From contig JAPEVF010000111.1 of assembly GCA_029747585.1 (NCBI GenBank), positions 1-64,000 on the forward strand: 64,000 nucleotides of DNA, in the 5' to 3' direction. The stretch comes from Pleurotus djamor. Taxonomy: Eukaryota > Basidiomycota > Agaricomycetes > Agaricales > Pleurotaceae. The translations under genes and the position numbers were made by a program. The notes under the pieces are model-generated. The model was not told where the DNA came from. It worked only from the letters and a program-made list of their open reading frames with translations, and ran no database searches. Shown piece after piece: positions 1 to 14,100 of this stretch. How positions within the stretch are numbered: position 1 is the first letter of the stretch; the number at the start of each line of letters is the position of its first letter.

Positions 1-3000
1 ATGGGTGAATGGGCGAGTAGGTGGGAGTGAGCAGTGGGAGGACGGGCTAGGAGTCGGAACGAAGAAAGAAGAAAGAGAGAGAAAAAGAAGAAAAGAAAAA
101 GAAAAAGAACGAAGGAGGAGAGCTTACTCGCGGAACCATCATCCCCACCAGCTGCAGGCCTTGTACTTCTCCATTTCGCTGATGCATTGAGCGAGTTCCA
201 TCATCTCACTATGACTTGCTGCTGATGGACGCCGCCCATGTACAAGGTATGGATCGGATGGAATACTCAACAAACGACTGGATACTTTCGGATACTCAAT
301 CTAGAGTACTAGAGTGGGTTATAAAGAGGTAGGGAAATATGGGGTTATCCCATGAGACGATGTGGGTATGAGTTCGAAGGAGAATTTGGACTCGTTGAGT
401 TGTCCTTTGTTCTGCTAATAGTGGAGTGTGGTGATGTGTGGTGGATATGATCTACTCTATATGCATCGATAAATGAATGAATGAATGAACGAACGAACGA
501 ATGAACACGGTCCAATGAGTGCAGGGGTGCTTGTGGCTTTATATATCCGTTCATACCATTATACTACTGTACATACTCTACTCTAGATATACAAGCCGTA
601 ACGCTAATGGAACCGCATTTGGGTGTACGTTTGTCGGAGACTAGTACACAGACGCACTAACAATTATCCAATGATCATAAGGAAGGGATATCACAGTAAG
701 TAACGTCGATGTCGACGCCGCTGCTAGCCTCAACTTAGGTCTTAGCTCTTGTCCTTCGTGATATGCAGGTTACATGTGGCTGGAGTCCGTTTAGGCCGCT
801 TGGTAGGTACCCCTTGAACGATCCCTTTCGTCCTCCTATCCGCTCAGGAACGATCAATCTACCTTAGGACCTCACAACCTCAGCCACCGTCACCGCTCGG
901 GCTCAACCGTCAGTTGCCGCAGCTTGCTTATTGATGATCACACTCTATCTAATGGAGTGCTAGAGAACGTGAACGTGAATGTGAATATGAGTCGAATCAA
1001 TGGCAATTTGCGAGGACAAGCTAGAGAAAGCGGAAATCTTTCCGCGATATCGATATCATGCATATGGTGACGTCGAGCGTTGAACGTTGAACGTTGAGTA
1101 TTGAGTATTGATTAAGTGGATATTAGAGCACGTCCATGTCTACAGAATGATACTGATATTGAATATTGAATATTGAACAAGTTCCGCGGGTCAGTTGATT
1201 TTTCATTGTCCAACGACCTATTCAATGACCTAGCTAACGTTATGGATCGACCCGAATGCTCCACAGATGGCATGTATGAGATCAGAGATAAATCACGCAT
1301 AGTACTCCCACCGTGACAACGACCACTGGTGGCTGGAGTCGGTCGGGAGCCCACTTTTCGCTGGATTCATCGGACTCCAGCTGTCTACTCTATATACGTC
1401 TACCAATATCTGTAATGCGATGTCAGCTTCATCGCTGATCGTGAGTAACGAGTGCTACTGATGGCTAATGATTCCATTTCCATGGCTGGTATCGCTGGCT
1501 GCTTGCAACTCCGTAGATCAAGCTCACACTCATCTCTCGGATACGGATACCCCTTGAGGCCTTTCGAACTTCGTGATATCGTCATGGACCGAGGCACGAA
1601 ATTCAACGACATCGTAGACATCTCCCAGTCACTTATGTCCCAGCCCGAGAAGTTTACCTGACATGCATAATGCATTCCCCAACTGCTACGGCCGAACGAA
1701 CTTACCAAGGTCCAAGGTCCAACAGATCTCATCCCCGAATCCCCCTTTCGACCCTTTCCGACCCTTTATTATCCCCCTTTCCCTTCCCTTTCCCTTCGCC
1801 TTCCTTTTTCGTTCAGGATTTCAAGGTTCGAGGTGTTGATGTGGTTGGTGGTCTTTTGATACCGCGGCTTCTACATAGAACCTGGGGTTGGTGTTCCTGA
1901 TTTTCGTCCTGGATGGATGTTATCAATGGTATGGAGATGTATGGATGTGGTCAGATGTGGTCTAGTCTGGTCGTATAGAGATAGAGTACGTACTAGTACG
2001 TACTGGTGCTGGTAACTTCGAGGTACACATCCATCACAACAGGTTCGTTAGCATTGCCACACATCATTATGGTTTAGAACCATCAGCGCGTCACCATCAT
2101 GGTTCACTGCGTTACCAATGTTCGTTAGCGTGGATGTGGATGTGTAAGTAAACATGCTAGCGGCGAGCTGTGTACAAAGCTACAAATTATGTACGAGGTG
2201 GGTTGGTTGGGAGAGGGAGGTAATTTGCTTCCATGGCGAGTAGTCGAATTGTTTGCGTATGCGTATTGGGTCTAGAGTCTGCGTAGGGCGGATGGGCGCA
2301 TTTCGTACTCTGTAAAGTACGTGCGGACGTACGAGGTCTGAGATCAGAGGATCCTTGGAAGTTGGAGTTTGGCAACGATACCGCGTGGTTGATATCAAAC
2401 ATATGCATCAACCGTCGAACAAAATGGAAAAGTAGAGTATAGAGTAGATGCTCGAGGGATGGAAGATGGGGGGTCGAAGATGGAAAGGAAGATAGGATAC
2501 AGAAAATGGAAAAGGGGAAATGGAGGGTCGAAAGAAGATAGAAAACGAAAAATGGAAGGATGGAACAAGGATGGAAGGATAGAAAAAGGAAACGGAAGAT
2601 AGAAAGCGGCGGCAAGTTGATGTCTGATGTTGTGATGCCTGAGGGATGATGTTTCTACTTGGAAACTTTGCGGTATGCCGTATACCATATGCATGCATGT
2701 GTAGGGGGGAGAGACGTCACGGTTAAATGGTTAAAACTGTCAAGGTTCGAGGTTCGAGGTTCATCGTTGTTAGGGTGCTTTGTGGTACCCTACGAAGCAC
2801 AAGCGAAGGGTCGAGGAGGATCAACCGCCTGACCGTCTGAGTGAGTGCGTATGATAAACCCCACCCCCACAGACAACCCCCACAACCGACTAACGTTGGT
2901 AACAAATGATGTTCAGCTCGAGGGCCTTGCGTTGTGCGGTTCAGCGGACTCGAATCACAAGATATACTACAACGCGCGAGTATAAGTGGATTGGGAACGG

Positions 3001-4644
3001 GGGGAGCNTTCCTGAGAGTAGGGAGAGAGAAGTAGACTGAAAACTCTGGAGACCTGAGCATGGTGCCGGACGGCGACGTACTTGGACAACGACCCGTCTA
3101 GTGTTCCCGAAGCTGGAGAACGAGATATCACGGTCGACCCGATGTCGATCGTCTGGTGTATTGAAACATGGGCTTACGATGCGTTACACTAGACATCAAG
3201 TAAACAATGTATGTATACGTACTCTCTATACCGTCTTCACACCTCCGGTGACTTCAACTGGCCTCTGCGGGTGGTCAAAGACTCGAAGCGTCACGGAAAC
3301 CCGGAGAGGTTACGCCATGATACCAGGTTACACTTGCGCCACGAGAGCCGACAGCTGACAGTTAAGTATACACGAGGCTCGCTTCATGCCTTGAGCTCGA
3401 AGCTTGGGCCTGAAGGTCCTGACGTTGGGGTTTGACCCCATGGGCACGGCACGGGCACGCGACGGATTACGTTGGAGACTCGAGACGTTGGAGGCGGGGA
3501 CGCGGTGAACGTGAATCCAGGTAAATTGAAATTCGATTGATCATGCCTACATACATCCTTTGTTACGACAACGTGAGCTGCGTAGTGACGACTTGCTCAG
3601 TCGAGGTACGTATGATTCTTTAATCTTCCAACCTGAATTAATTAATCGATGGCTTGATGGGACGATGAGATGGAGAGATGGGAGATGCGAGGTGATCATA
3701 TGCTTGCGTTTTTGAGCTTGGTATATTTGGCGAGGATGACCATGGGTGGTCATGGGATGTCGCCTAGCGGGTCGCCTAGTGGAGAACCGTAACGGTTGAC
3801 GGTTACTTACGACGCTACTACGCGAGAGAGATGGTATCAATAATGAGTTCACGGGTTCATGAGGTTATGGTGTAAGGACGTACCCGCGTGACGAGGAGCG
3901 GAGGTCGGGATGATATATCCTTCCGTCTGTCCCTCCGTGTCCTATGTTAGCGATTGGACGAGTTGTCGATTTGACTCAGCCCCACCGAGTGTTGTAGGTA
4001 AAGTGAAGATGGGGTAGGCCGTACGCGTGGACGGCAGGCGTCCTGTTCAGATTTCCAACTGACCTTGCGGACCCGAATTTTTACGACATAAAACAAGCGT
4101 ACTGGTGGAGGAACGAGGCGACGGCGATCAGGTCGATAGTGGTCGGTTACACCATCACCCGGAACCCGAGACGTCGGCGGGTTGTTCAACTTATATTGAG
4201 CGCCTACAACCCCAACGTCTCCGTCGTCTTCTCTGACCATCTTGGGTGAAAAACATTCTCAAGCAGAAGAGACGGCAACAAGNAAAAAACACCGTTTTCC
4301 CGTCGGCGTATCCTTTTTGAGCGAGCGAGAGAAGTTGGACGAGGTCGCCGTTATTCGCGATCGGGCGTGGCGTTTTTCGCTCGAGTCCTTTGTAGCCTGA
4401 CCAAGTTAGACCGAGGGTCGAGTATGCTCAGGGGGAGTGATTACATAATTCTAGGAGATGGGTGAGGGGATGAGGAAATCAAGTGTTTTGTTGGCACGGG
4501 CCGATGGGCCTTTTGTGGAAAGGAGCAAGTGCGGAACCAAACGAAACGTCCCTCTTGTCACTCGTCACTCAACTTCTCCCTCCCCCCATTTCCTTCCAGG
4601 CCATTAGCGCCGTAGCCGCTATCCCCCACGTCGTCGTCGCCGTT
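1..4644. other. Gene-poor 5' region with simple repeats
   Basis: I see no supportable gene here. Open frames are short, unspliced and low in complexity. The stretch holds purine-rich runs (about 55-120 and 2420-2610), a tetranucleotide GAAT/GAAC array (about 471-506), short GTTGAAC/GTTGAGT iterations (about 1077-1110), a CCCTTTCCCTTC tract (about 1765-1800) and a 20-bp perfect palindrome at 1985-2004. Single N bases occur at about 3007 and 4283. The right end is presumably the promoter and 5' UTR of the regulator gene starting at 4645. An untranslated or very short gene cannot be excluded. Confidence 0.5.
1985..2004. repeat. 20-bp perfect palindrome
   Basis: AGTACGTACTAGTACGTACT equals its own reverse complement. 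It lies in non-coding DNA and could form a small cruciform or bind a dimeric protein. No function can be assigned. Confidence 0.6.
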
Positions 4645-7600
4645 ATGCTCGACACTTTCCCCACTCCCGTCCTCACCATCACGGACGCTGTCGACGACCT
4701 CGAAGGCGTTGAGGCTTTGTCGAGCCTCTACACGCGTGAGTTCTGATATGCCTTCTTATAGAAAAAGTATCTCAGTATCCATGCTTTCAAGTGGTTTCAA
4801 AATGTAAAGCTGGGCTCAAGGACGGCCAGAGGCTGGAGAATCTATCCTGGAGACTCTGGTATCGCCTTGAAAAGAGTGGGTGTTGTTGCCTTTATCGTCC
4901 GGATGTGCGAGCTTATGGTGTTTGGGTGTTTGGCAGTGCCCACGACTCTAACGACGTTACGGCCGCCACTGACGGATCCTCGCACACACTCAATCAAAGG
5001 CGACAACCCCACAAACTCGAATGCACTCGCTGCCAGTGCTTATCAATCGCCTGCGCCCTCCGTAGCATCCATCTACTCCCCGTCTCCCTCCACGATTAGC
5101 TTCTCAGACTCGTCGATATCAATAGGCAGCTCAAATGATTCGGATTCAGGCTCGGAACGGTCACTGAGGGACGGACAGCAGCAGCCTCTACCACGTAAAC
5201 AAGAGGAACGAGTGGAACAGGGCGATTCACAACAGCAGCGGGGACAACAGGTGCAACAACAACAACAAAATGAAACCGAACCCCATGATCATCATCGTGC
5301 CATCAGTGGCCATATTCCTTCCCCGATCACCTCGCCTTCCCCGTCCCCGTGTCCTTCATCACCAACAACATCATCGCAATCTCAACAACAGTTGCCACAC
5401 ATCCCTTCGACACACATTCCGCTGCGACCACCACAGTTACCTGCGTTGCAGACCGAATCACAATCAGCACAATCACAGTCACATCGACGACCTCCCCACA
5501 CCAACCACCACGCCGGTTCCAATGCCAAAGCCCAAACCAGTACGAATGGGAATGGTAACGCCATTGGCAACGGCACTATCACCCCTCCCCCCCTCCTACC
5601 CGATGACACCCATGATAACACCGTTGGCGTCGTTGGCTTAATGAATGGCGACGCAAACGGGAGTTTCCGTATGTTCAATCAGACCGATGTCGGACTTGGA
5701 GGTGTGAGTTCGAGTGGGGGTGATATCTCCGAGCATCGAGGTGGTCGGCGTTGTGGACGGGATTGTCAGGGTGGCGAGGCGGGGAGGAAGGGTGGAGTTG
5801 ATGGTGATGGTATTGTTGATCTGGTGCGGGGTAAGAGAATGAATGGAGAGGCTGGGGTTGGGGTTGGGAGGATTATTTGCCGGATTGTTTTGAGAGATGA
5901 TGATTTCCGGAGTTTGAGGAAGCAGGATAAGCGGGAGGTGGTGGTGCGATCGGTGTGTCCCCTCCCGACGCCTGAACATGAATCGAACGGGTTGGATTTG
6001 GGCGTCGGACATGTGTCGGTGAGTACCATCTTTTCCCTTTTTCCTCATGTTTGTGTGCCTCTCGTTTCCCCCTCCCTATGTACTGAGGCGGTGGACCTGG
6101 GGATAAACATGTGGGATTATGGATTGATTGTACTCAATANTTTTTTTCGTGTGTTTTTCTGGTTTTTAGGAGTCGTCGAGTCATACCTGGCATCCTTCGA
6201 TCAAGTTGAGCGTATTGCAGTGCTCTGCTCTGCCTACGAAGACGACCATCACTACTACTGCTATTGCGACATCCCCACCGCGAACCTCCCCACCATCAAA
6301 CATATCTCGTTCTCCCTTACCTTCAACAACGTCAACATCCACGACGATGTCACCGTCCACTTCTACCTCTACCTCCACGTCAACGTCAGCATCGACACCA
6401 CGAGGTTCCAATTCCCTCTCACCTACACTCTCACCTGAAAGGTCGAGGGGTGGTGTTAATGGGAATTTACATACCGGATTGGCACCGAAGGTGGTTATTG
6501 TGAATCCTACGCCTCAGCCTACGCCACATCCGACGCCTCCTGCTACGCCTACGTTGACGATGGCGAGTGGGCCGGCGTTTGTTATGTCTTGCTTACCGGA
6601 CGCTCCTCCGTCGGCCTCGACTTCATGTTCGACATCTACCGCTGCTGGTACTACTCCCTCTCTTCCTTCGTCCTCAAAATCAAAACCAATTACTTCCACT
6701 TCCACTTCCACTGGTAATTCGACGACTACGATTCCGTCCACGAGTATTATCCCCTCGGCTTCGTTCCACGGTTCGGAGGAAACGCGGACGAACGGGGTAT
6801 GTGGCGTCGATACGGAAGTGGAATTCTCAGCGAGATGTATACCTGCGGTCTCGTCTTCTTCGCCTTCCAACGCCTCTCCAACCCCTTCTGCGGCATCCCC
6901 TTCTGCAACTCGTTCCTCATCGACGCTAATGCCGTTGGGTGTGGTGGGAGAGTTCTCAAGGGGGGATAACCCTTTGTCTAACCATAATGCGTCCGGTGGG
7001 AGTATTGGAGGTGGGAAGGAGATGGGAGGAGGAGCTTCGGGACGGGATGGTGTGATTACGTCCGTCGATGGTGTTCATGGGGTTAAGGTTGTCGATGGGA
7101 ATGGGAATGGGGGTGTTGATAGGGATTGGATGGAGAAGGAAAGGGGTAGAGTCCGCGGAGATGGAGAAGGAAAGGGAGGAGCGAGAGGAGGAGAGGAAGG
7201 AGGGAGAGGGAGGGTGTTGGCTGTTCCGGATCATGAGCAGCCGCCTGGGAAACCGCCTTCTTTCGAGGATACGAAGATGACTGTCCATCCAAACTCAAAT
7301 TCGAATGCGAATACGAATGCGAATGGCAAGAAACCGGTGTTGTCGGTGGATGTGGGTGAAGAGAGGGATAAGGAGAGGACGTTGAGGCCTTCGGATCGGA
7401 GGTTCTTTTTGTTGCAGTCGCCGGAGGTGGATGGGGAGGAGAGGTCGCCTGATTCGGTGCGGTCGATGAGTTTGACGGGGAGTGTGAGCAGGAGTCTTAG
7501 TGCGAGTGGGGGAGGTCGGCCTGGAGGAGGCGTTGTGAGGTTTCAGGAGTCGCCGGAGCCGATGTTGGGTGCGGGGTTGAGGAGAGGAGGCGAGGTGGAG

Positions 7601-10276
7601 AAGGAGCAGGAGAAGGACCGCGTGTTTGACGATGAGGAGGAAGATATCGAGGAAGTTGAGGAGGTGGAGGAGAAGCCGACGAAGCAGGCTGCTACTACCG
7701 CTACTACCACGACCACTTCGACCACGGCGCCGAAGAAAAAAGAAAGAAGTTTGAGCCGCGATTCGACTACGAGAGTTGTTGCAAGGAATCGGTCTGTTGG
7801 CATGTTGAGTGCGAATAAGAGGAGTGGGTCGACGACTAGTCTTGGTGGAGCGACGAGGGTGCGGGCGAAGGGGTTGGGTTTGGGAGGCGGACTGACGATG
7901 ACCAAGAGTAAAGTTGGCCATGGTGTCGGACATGGACTTGCGCATGGCGTTGGACATGGACAGACGAAGGCGGCGGGGTTGAAGAGGTCGATGAGCGGAG
8001 GTGTTGTTGTGGGCGTGGCGAAGGCCATAACGAACGCGAACGACGATATCGCCAAGAATGCGAAAACAACTTCACCTCTACCTCCTCAAGCGCCACCCTC
8101 TGCTCTCCCGCGTACCGTCACCGCTGCTGCTGCTTCTCCTCCCTCTCCTGCTCAGGAACGTCTCCACCCGTCGTCACCTCTCCATCCGAAGGACGCTACG
8201 AAGACACATCGTGCGTCGTTCAATATTGGAAGTGGGTCGTCGGAGAGTCGGAGCGGGGAGGGAAGTACGCGGGGTACGTCGAGTGGGCATGGTGATGGTG
8301 TTAGGGGAGGCGGAGGTGGGGTTGCGCCGAAGCTTGGTGGGGATGGTGTAGCTGGTGGTATGGGGAAGTTTGGTGATTCGACGACTGCTTTGGCCGGTCT
8401 GTCCAGGTTACTTGGTGGTACGGGTGGTAAGTGTTATTTTTTCGCTCTGAGAAATGTTAGTTCTTACTGACATTGCTGTTGTGTTCTGTAGGAGCGATAA
8501 ACAAGACTTTGACGAATAAGTCAAATGGTGTTGTTACTCAGACTCACCATGTCGCATCACCGCCGTCTACCGGTAGACTTCCCAATCCAGCTACTCTCGC
8601 ACTCGATCCTGATGCGGCGAATGCTGCGCTGCAGCCATCCCGTAAAAAGGTTGTGCTTTCTACGACTTCGTCCGAGGACTACGAGACAACCGACCTTGAT
8701 GACGACGATGAAGAGGAGGTGGAAGGTGACGAAGATGGCTCGTGGGCTAGCAGCGAGGATGAAGAGATCACCTTTGCTCGTGGAGGGCAGAATCAGCAGC
8801 AGCAGCACAATGGAAATGGCGGTTCCGCGGCGTCGAAACGTGGGCATGCGCGTGGAGGGAGTGTTGGTGGACGGAAGGGGAGATCGTCGAGCCATTCGCG
8901 TGGCGTTGGGTCGACGAAGGGCAAGGTCAAGTCTCCTGCTCAACCTCCTGTCAAAGCTCCTCAAGCGCAGCGAACGAAATCGGACTCACCTGCTGTAGCA
9001 CAACAGCAACATCATCATCAACAACAGCAACCCCACGCACCACCTCCTCTCGCCCGTCGACATACCTCGCATGTCATGCCCAGACGAAGGCTATCCAAGG
9101 AGGACGAAGCTGCACTTAAACTGGAGGCCGCTGCTGTCGAAGCCCAACGACAACGTGATCTATTCACCAAGATTCCGGTTCAACCTAGGGGACCTGGTGG
9201 GGTTCAGAGGACACAATCGGGGTTGCTGAGCCAGTTGCTCAACCCGGATCCGACGATCTTCCCGCCAAACCATCCGTATAGGCAGACGTATTCTGCGGTT
9301 GATTTGAGGAGGAGGGGTAATGTGCCGAGGGTTGTGATGGGTGGTGGCGGTGGTGTTGGTGCCCCGCAGAGGTTTATGGTCGTTGGTGGTGATGGCGCTG
9401 TTGCGCCTTCTTCGAGTGTCGCGGATGTTCGCAATGCCAATGCGAACGGCGATGCTCAGCCACCTCCAGCCAATCAACGGACGCACCAATCACGACCCTC
9501 GAACCCGCTTATGCCCAAAGCACCTATGGTTGGCAGTTTCCGCGCTGCTCCTGTTGCTGTTACCCAAGTTTCGGTGGTGAATGGCGTTGGCGGTTCTGGT
9601 GCATACCGACCGAAAGGTCGCCCTCAAGGGCAGGAGTTGGAGGATGAGACGGACACGGATGGCGATGCGGATAATTCGATTCAAGTTTCGAAGAGCTATG
9701 CTCAAAAGAAGCTTGCTGAACTCGCTGGAAGACGGACTACTCCTACGAATGGAAAGCAGCAACAGCATGCCCCTGCGAGACCACCTTTGGTTAGGGCTTT
9801 GACGACGTCTGAGGCTGTTGCGACTGGGTCGACTTCAGCGTTGGGCATGCCAACACTGGTTGACACACTTTCACCTCCGCCCACGGCACCTGTTCTTTTA
9901 GCACATCCGTATAACCTNCCCCCCGCCGGCACCGCCGTCGACGCCTAGGTCTACAAGGAGACGCATGCTCCAGGCTGAGTTACCGGAAAGCCTGCGTCGT
10001 AACCTGTTATGGGAACGACAGGTCAGTAAGGTACAAATTCCTGCCAGACGAAGGAGTACGGGCGCTGCTGTTAGCTCCCGACCGGGGCATTTAACTACCA
10101 CGCCGAGCATGGTGCAGTTGAATCCGAAGACGTCCAATTTGACCGTGAGAGAGGTGGAGGAGAGGGAGCGGGAGAGAAGGAGAGAGGTTGAGCTTGCGCA
10201 GGAGGAGGAGATGAGGAAGAGAGCGATCTCGAGGACGAAGAGTTGGGCTGCTGATTACCACACATCGGGGTGGTAG
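4645..10276 (+). CDS. AreA-type N-terminal domain / DUF3295 regulator
   Basis: Large, mostly disordered regulator of about 1,765 residues. Exons read as 4645-4735, 4792-4875, 4937-6018, 6170-8426 and 8492-10276. Exons 1 and 2 join into the conserved GATA/AreA N-terminal signature (PF08550 type): SLYT followed by KCKAGLKDGQRLENLSWRLW. The C-terminal third matches the DUF3295/Mks1-like pattern: an acidic stretch ending SWASSEDEE (about 8730-8770), LLSQLLNPDPTIFPPNHPY (about 9224-9280) and ELPESLRRNLLWERQ (about 9977-10021). The middle is rich in Ser, Thr, Gln, Gly and Pro, with no zinc finger, so it is probably a cofactor or signalling regulator rather than a GATA factor. Members of this family act in nitrogen or TOR-linked signalling. 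At 9918 an N next to a C-run breaks the frame, and dropping it restores a continuous C terminus. The intron 1 acceptor (AAG at 4789-4791) is chosen for frame and motif continuity. Confidence 0.82.
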
Positions 10277-11129
10277 TCTGTCCTTGTGTTCCCGTTTTTG
10301 TCTGTGGCATTGTGTGTGAGTGATCTTTTTTTTTCGTCTGGGACTCTTGCTGATTCCGTCGTGGTGTATCTAGGGTTGATCTGGATGGATCTGACCTACA
10401 TACTTATACTATCACTTCCGCTAACGTTCGTTTTTCCTCTGCTCGGTTCTCTCCTCGACCTCGACCTCTGCATCGTCTGTTCTATTTCATCGCTGCACCA
10501 CCATCAATTCATCTGTATAGTATATGTATCCACAGGGCTGTTCTCCGGGTTTATGCACCTCACCATTTTCATTTGNTTTTTAATGCTTATTCGTTTCGTC
10601 CCCATCCGTTGTATACCTAACTCCTCTGCGTACCTACCTTACGGACCCCTCACTTCCGAATGTCCATTTATTCACTACCACGTTACTTACCTTGCTATAC
10701 TCAATACTACAGCTTGTTTACTGTGTTTACTCTTTTTTCTCATCCCTCACCAGTCGCTCTCGTTTCCTCTTTTTGCAGTATTTTCTCGTATGCTAGGATC
10801 CATCGTCATCGATGTTGCTGTACTTGTCTTGTAGTGTAAATAATCGTTGGTTTCCCCGTCTCTATAGGCCCGCTTATCCATCCAAGTTGGAATCTTCGGC
10901 GCCGCGGATGTGCGCGGGTAGCTTCCGGTGTAGGTTTGTCATTCGTACGGTGTCATGGAATGTTCCCCGAACCGCCGTATCGCTTACGCCTCCCTCACTT
11001 AAAATATGTATCTCTGTGTTTTTCCTGTTGGTTATGTCCTGTGCCTACGATCATTCTATCTATATCTTCTATAGGGGAATAACGAAGATCTAATTCGGAA
11101 TTCTTGATTCTTCATCTCCTACAACCACC
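10277..11129. other. 3' UTR and intergenic region
   Basis: Pyrimidine-rich DNA after the DUF3295 regulator stop and before the first zinc-cluster gene. A 182-codon open frame (10286-10834) translates to a hydrophobic, compositionally odd peptide with no start context or homologue that I recognise, so I treat it as UTR. An N sits in a T-run at about 10576. Confidence 0.55.
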
Positions 11130-14100
11130 ATGTCGTCGAACGAGGAAGGGGAAGGCACCGGCTTGCATCACCCATTGAAGAAACGGAGCAAAGTCCAGCG
11201 AGCATGTAATATGTGTAGGCGGCGGAAGGGTGAGTGGTCTAGTTTCTTCTCGTTCTTGGATGGAGTTTAGTCACACGATGGGGGTTATTACCAGTACGAT
11301 GTGCGTTGTTGTGCCTTGTCTTTTCCGATGTAATCCCTGACGGAGGGTCTTGTCCCTCTTAACTGTTGCGTGGATATAGGCGATGGGAGTGAAATGAAGG
11401 ATGGTATGGCCTGTTCGAATTGTGTCACTGCTGGGCAGGAATGCGTCTATGCTGTTACTTCAACGGTGAGCGCGGCGTTCGAGCGTTTGATGGTGTGTAC
11501 TAACTCGTATCATGGACCATCAATCCCTAGAAACGCGGTCCATACCATGGAAAGGCGTAAGTCGTCTCGGCTTGCTATGGTTCTTTACGTTGAGCGTCTT
11601 CTGTCATAGATATGTCCACAAGATCGAAACCAGGCTGGAGAAGCTGGAGAGGTTATTCCGTCACGTCAGTTTCATCCTTTGCGTCCGGGTATCACAAGTG
11701 ACTGACACGCAAGACTAAGTGTAGCTTCATCCAGAGATGGACTTGGACGATTTGGATGGTCTCCTACAACAACAAGAATTGAACGCGCAGTCTGAACGTT
11801 CTTCCGCGCCGCTTTCTAGGATGTCCCCAAGCCCCGGTTCGGTGAAAGAACCTGCGGATTACAGTGAATTCATCGAGGGGGTCATTCGCGCCGCTGCTGA
11901 AATATCCATTTCTTCCATACCGGATGAGGATTACTCAATCAACCCTCGTCTCATCGAAGAGTTGGCCGGAATTCCCAAGGGCGATTTCCACAATGAGAGC
12001 ACTCGATTCTTCGGGAAATCAAGCGAGCCGGCTTTTCTGCAAGCCGCCATAGACCTTAAAATCGGCGTCACGGCTCAGCAAAACAACAATTGCGTGGATG
12101 CTCGTTTTCTCATTCGGCGACGGGAGGTGTTCTGGGAGGTGCCCAAGGTAGGGAGTCGTACCATTAAATCCCTGCGGTATTGTTCTTTGCTAATTTACAT
12201 ACCCAGTGGGAAGCTCTACCGTCGATTGACTTACCGCCTCCCACTTATCATTTCCCAAGTCCTGATCTTATGCAGAGCCTCATTCATCTCTACTTCGTGC
12301 ACTGGAACTTATATCTCCCCCTGCTACATAGGCCGACCTTTGAGAAAGCCGTCCGTGACGGTCTTCATCTACGGGACGTGGCTTTCGGAGGCGTGGTAAT
12401 GCTGGTCTGCGCCAATGGCGCCAAGTTTTCCGATGACCCCCGTGTCTTGCTTGATGGGACGACATCACCCTTGTCAAGAGGCTGGAGGTGGTTCCTGCAA
12501 GTACAATTTGTCAAGAAATCGCTTGCTGTCGCTCCCAGCCTCTACGATATACAGTTTTATTGCGTAGGCCTACCCTTTATGCTATGCTGATTTACGTGAT
12601 CCCAACCGTTTTCCGCAGCTGGCCATTCACTTCCTGAAGGGATCGTCATACACCCACGCTTCATGGCTGTTAGTAGGGATAGCCCTGCGGTTGGCGTTGG
12701 ATAGAGGCATCCACCGATCGAAGCGCACTGAACGAGTGTCCAAGGTCGACCACGAACTATGGAAGCGAGCTTTCTGGTAGAGCATAATTATCATATCCCC
12801 TTTGTTCTAGCGTCTGACATCTCACGACAGGATCCTTATCAGCATGGATAGAATGATAAGTACCATCTTGGGTCGCCCCTCTGCGATTGGAGACGAAGAG
12901 TTCGTTCCTATACCTCTGTTCAAGTATTTCCACCGGTGACCACTGCTACGACAGCTTTGATCTCGATTACCCCCTGGAGGTAGACGACGAGTATTGGGAC
13001 CATCCTGACCCCGACCAATCGTGGAAGCAACCGCCCAACAAACCTTCGCTCATCACGGCGTTTTCGTACCACCTTAGGTTGACTCACATTCTAGGGCTCG
13101 CTTCTCGTGCGCTGGTTCGTGGGCTCATCATTGCTTATCCCCTTTTTTATAGCTGATTCCTATCGGCGGTTTAGTATTCCAGCAACAAGACGAAAACCTT
13201 CCTAGGAATTCTCGGATATGAACAGACCATTGTGGCCGCGTTTGATTCGAACCTCAATAAGTGGATCGACTCAGTCCCAGAGCACCGTGCGTCCTTATCT
13301 TATGCGATCCTGTCCACTTAGTCAATGTTGCCGTCACTCTAGTGCGATGGGATCCGAACAGAGTAGATGATACCTTCTTCGATCAATCGGCTGACCTCCA
13401 TGCCTACTTCTACTGGGTGCAATTGGTTGTTCATCGGCCCTTCATCCAGGGTTCATCTCCATTGGCGTTCACTTCGATGACTCTGTGCACCAACGCTGCA
13501 CGCATGTGTAGCCACATCCTCGACGCTCAGTTTCGAAGACATCCCTTTTTCCCAACCCAGACTGGCGCTGTGAGTCCATTCTCTCGGCGTTCCTAACTTC
13601 CGTTCCCACTCTCAGATCAATATCTAATATCAATATAGATTGGTGCCTTCGCGTCTGGTATTGTATTGCTTCTACGATTGTGGTCCGCCAAGCGGTCTGG
13701 TCTCCTCGCAAATCCCCAGAACGATATGGCCGAAGTGATCAAATGCATGAACGTTCTCAAGTCACTGGAACTCAAGTGAGCCTCTCTTCTGACGCAGTCA
13801 GACCCATTCTGATTGTCCTAGGTGGTCGTTAGCTGGTCGGTTATGGTTAGTGGTTCAGCCTTATCTGAGTCCATGTTATCGATTCTTTCACCAAGGGATA
13901 TTCTCTACGAACTTGCCGACATTGGGGCCCTCCCGTTGCCTCGTCCAGAACCTACAGTAGCTGCGAAAGATTCAAATTATCACTTCCAAACACAGCCTGC
14001 CGTGTCGACGTCTCCTGCCATTGCGCGCAGTTCGTCCGACAGGGGATATGCTAATGGTTCAGCCGTGTCAGTCGCGGACTCTTCATCTTCCTTTTCCTAT

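Noticed and set aside
461..510. CRISPR-like array from the GAAT/GAAC repeats
   Set aside because: It is a tetranucleotide microsatellite without spacers, in a eukaryote.
5638..8096. Long reverse-strand open frames opposite the DUF3295 regulator
   Set aside because: Antisense shadows of Ser/Thr/Gly-rich coding repeats. The forward frame carries the conserved domains.
10286..10834. 182-codon hydrophobic forward open frame
   Set aside because: It starts 10 bases after the regulator stop and is a pyrimidine-rich UTR that translates to Leu, Ser and Phe by composition. It also contains an N in a T-run.
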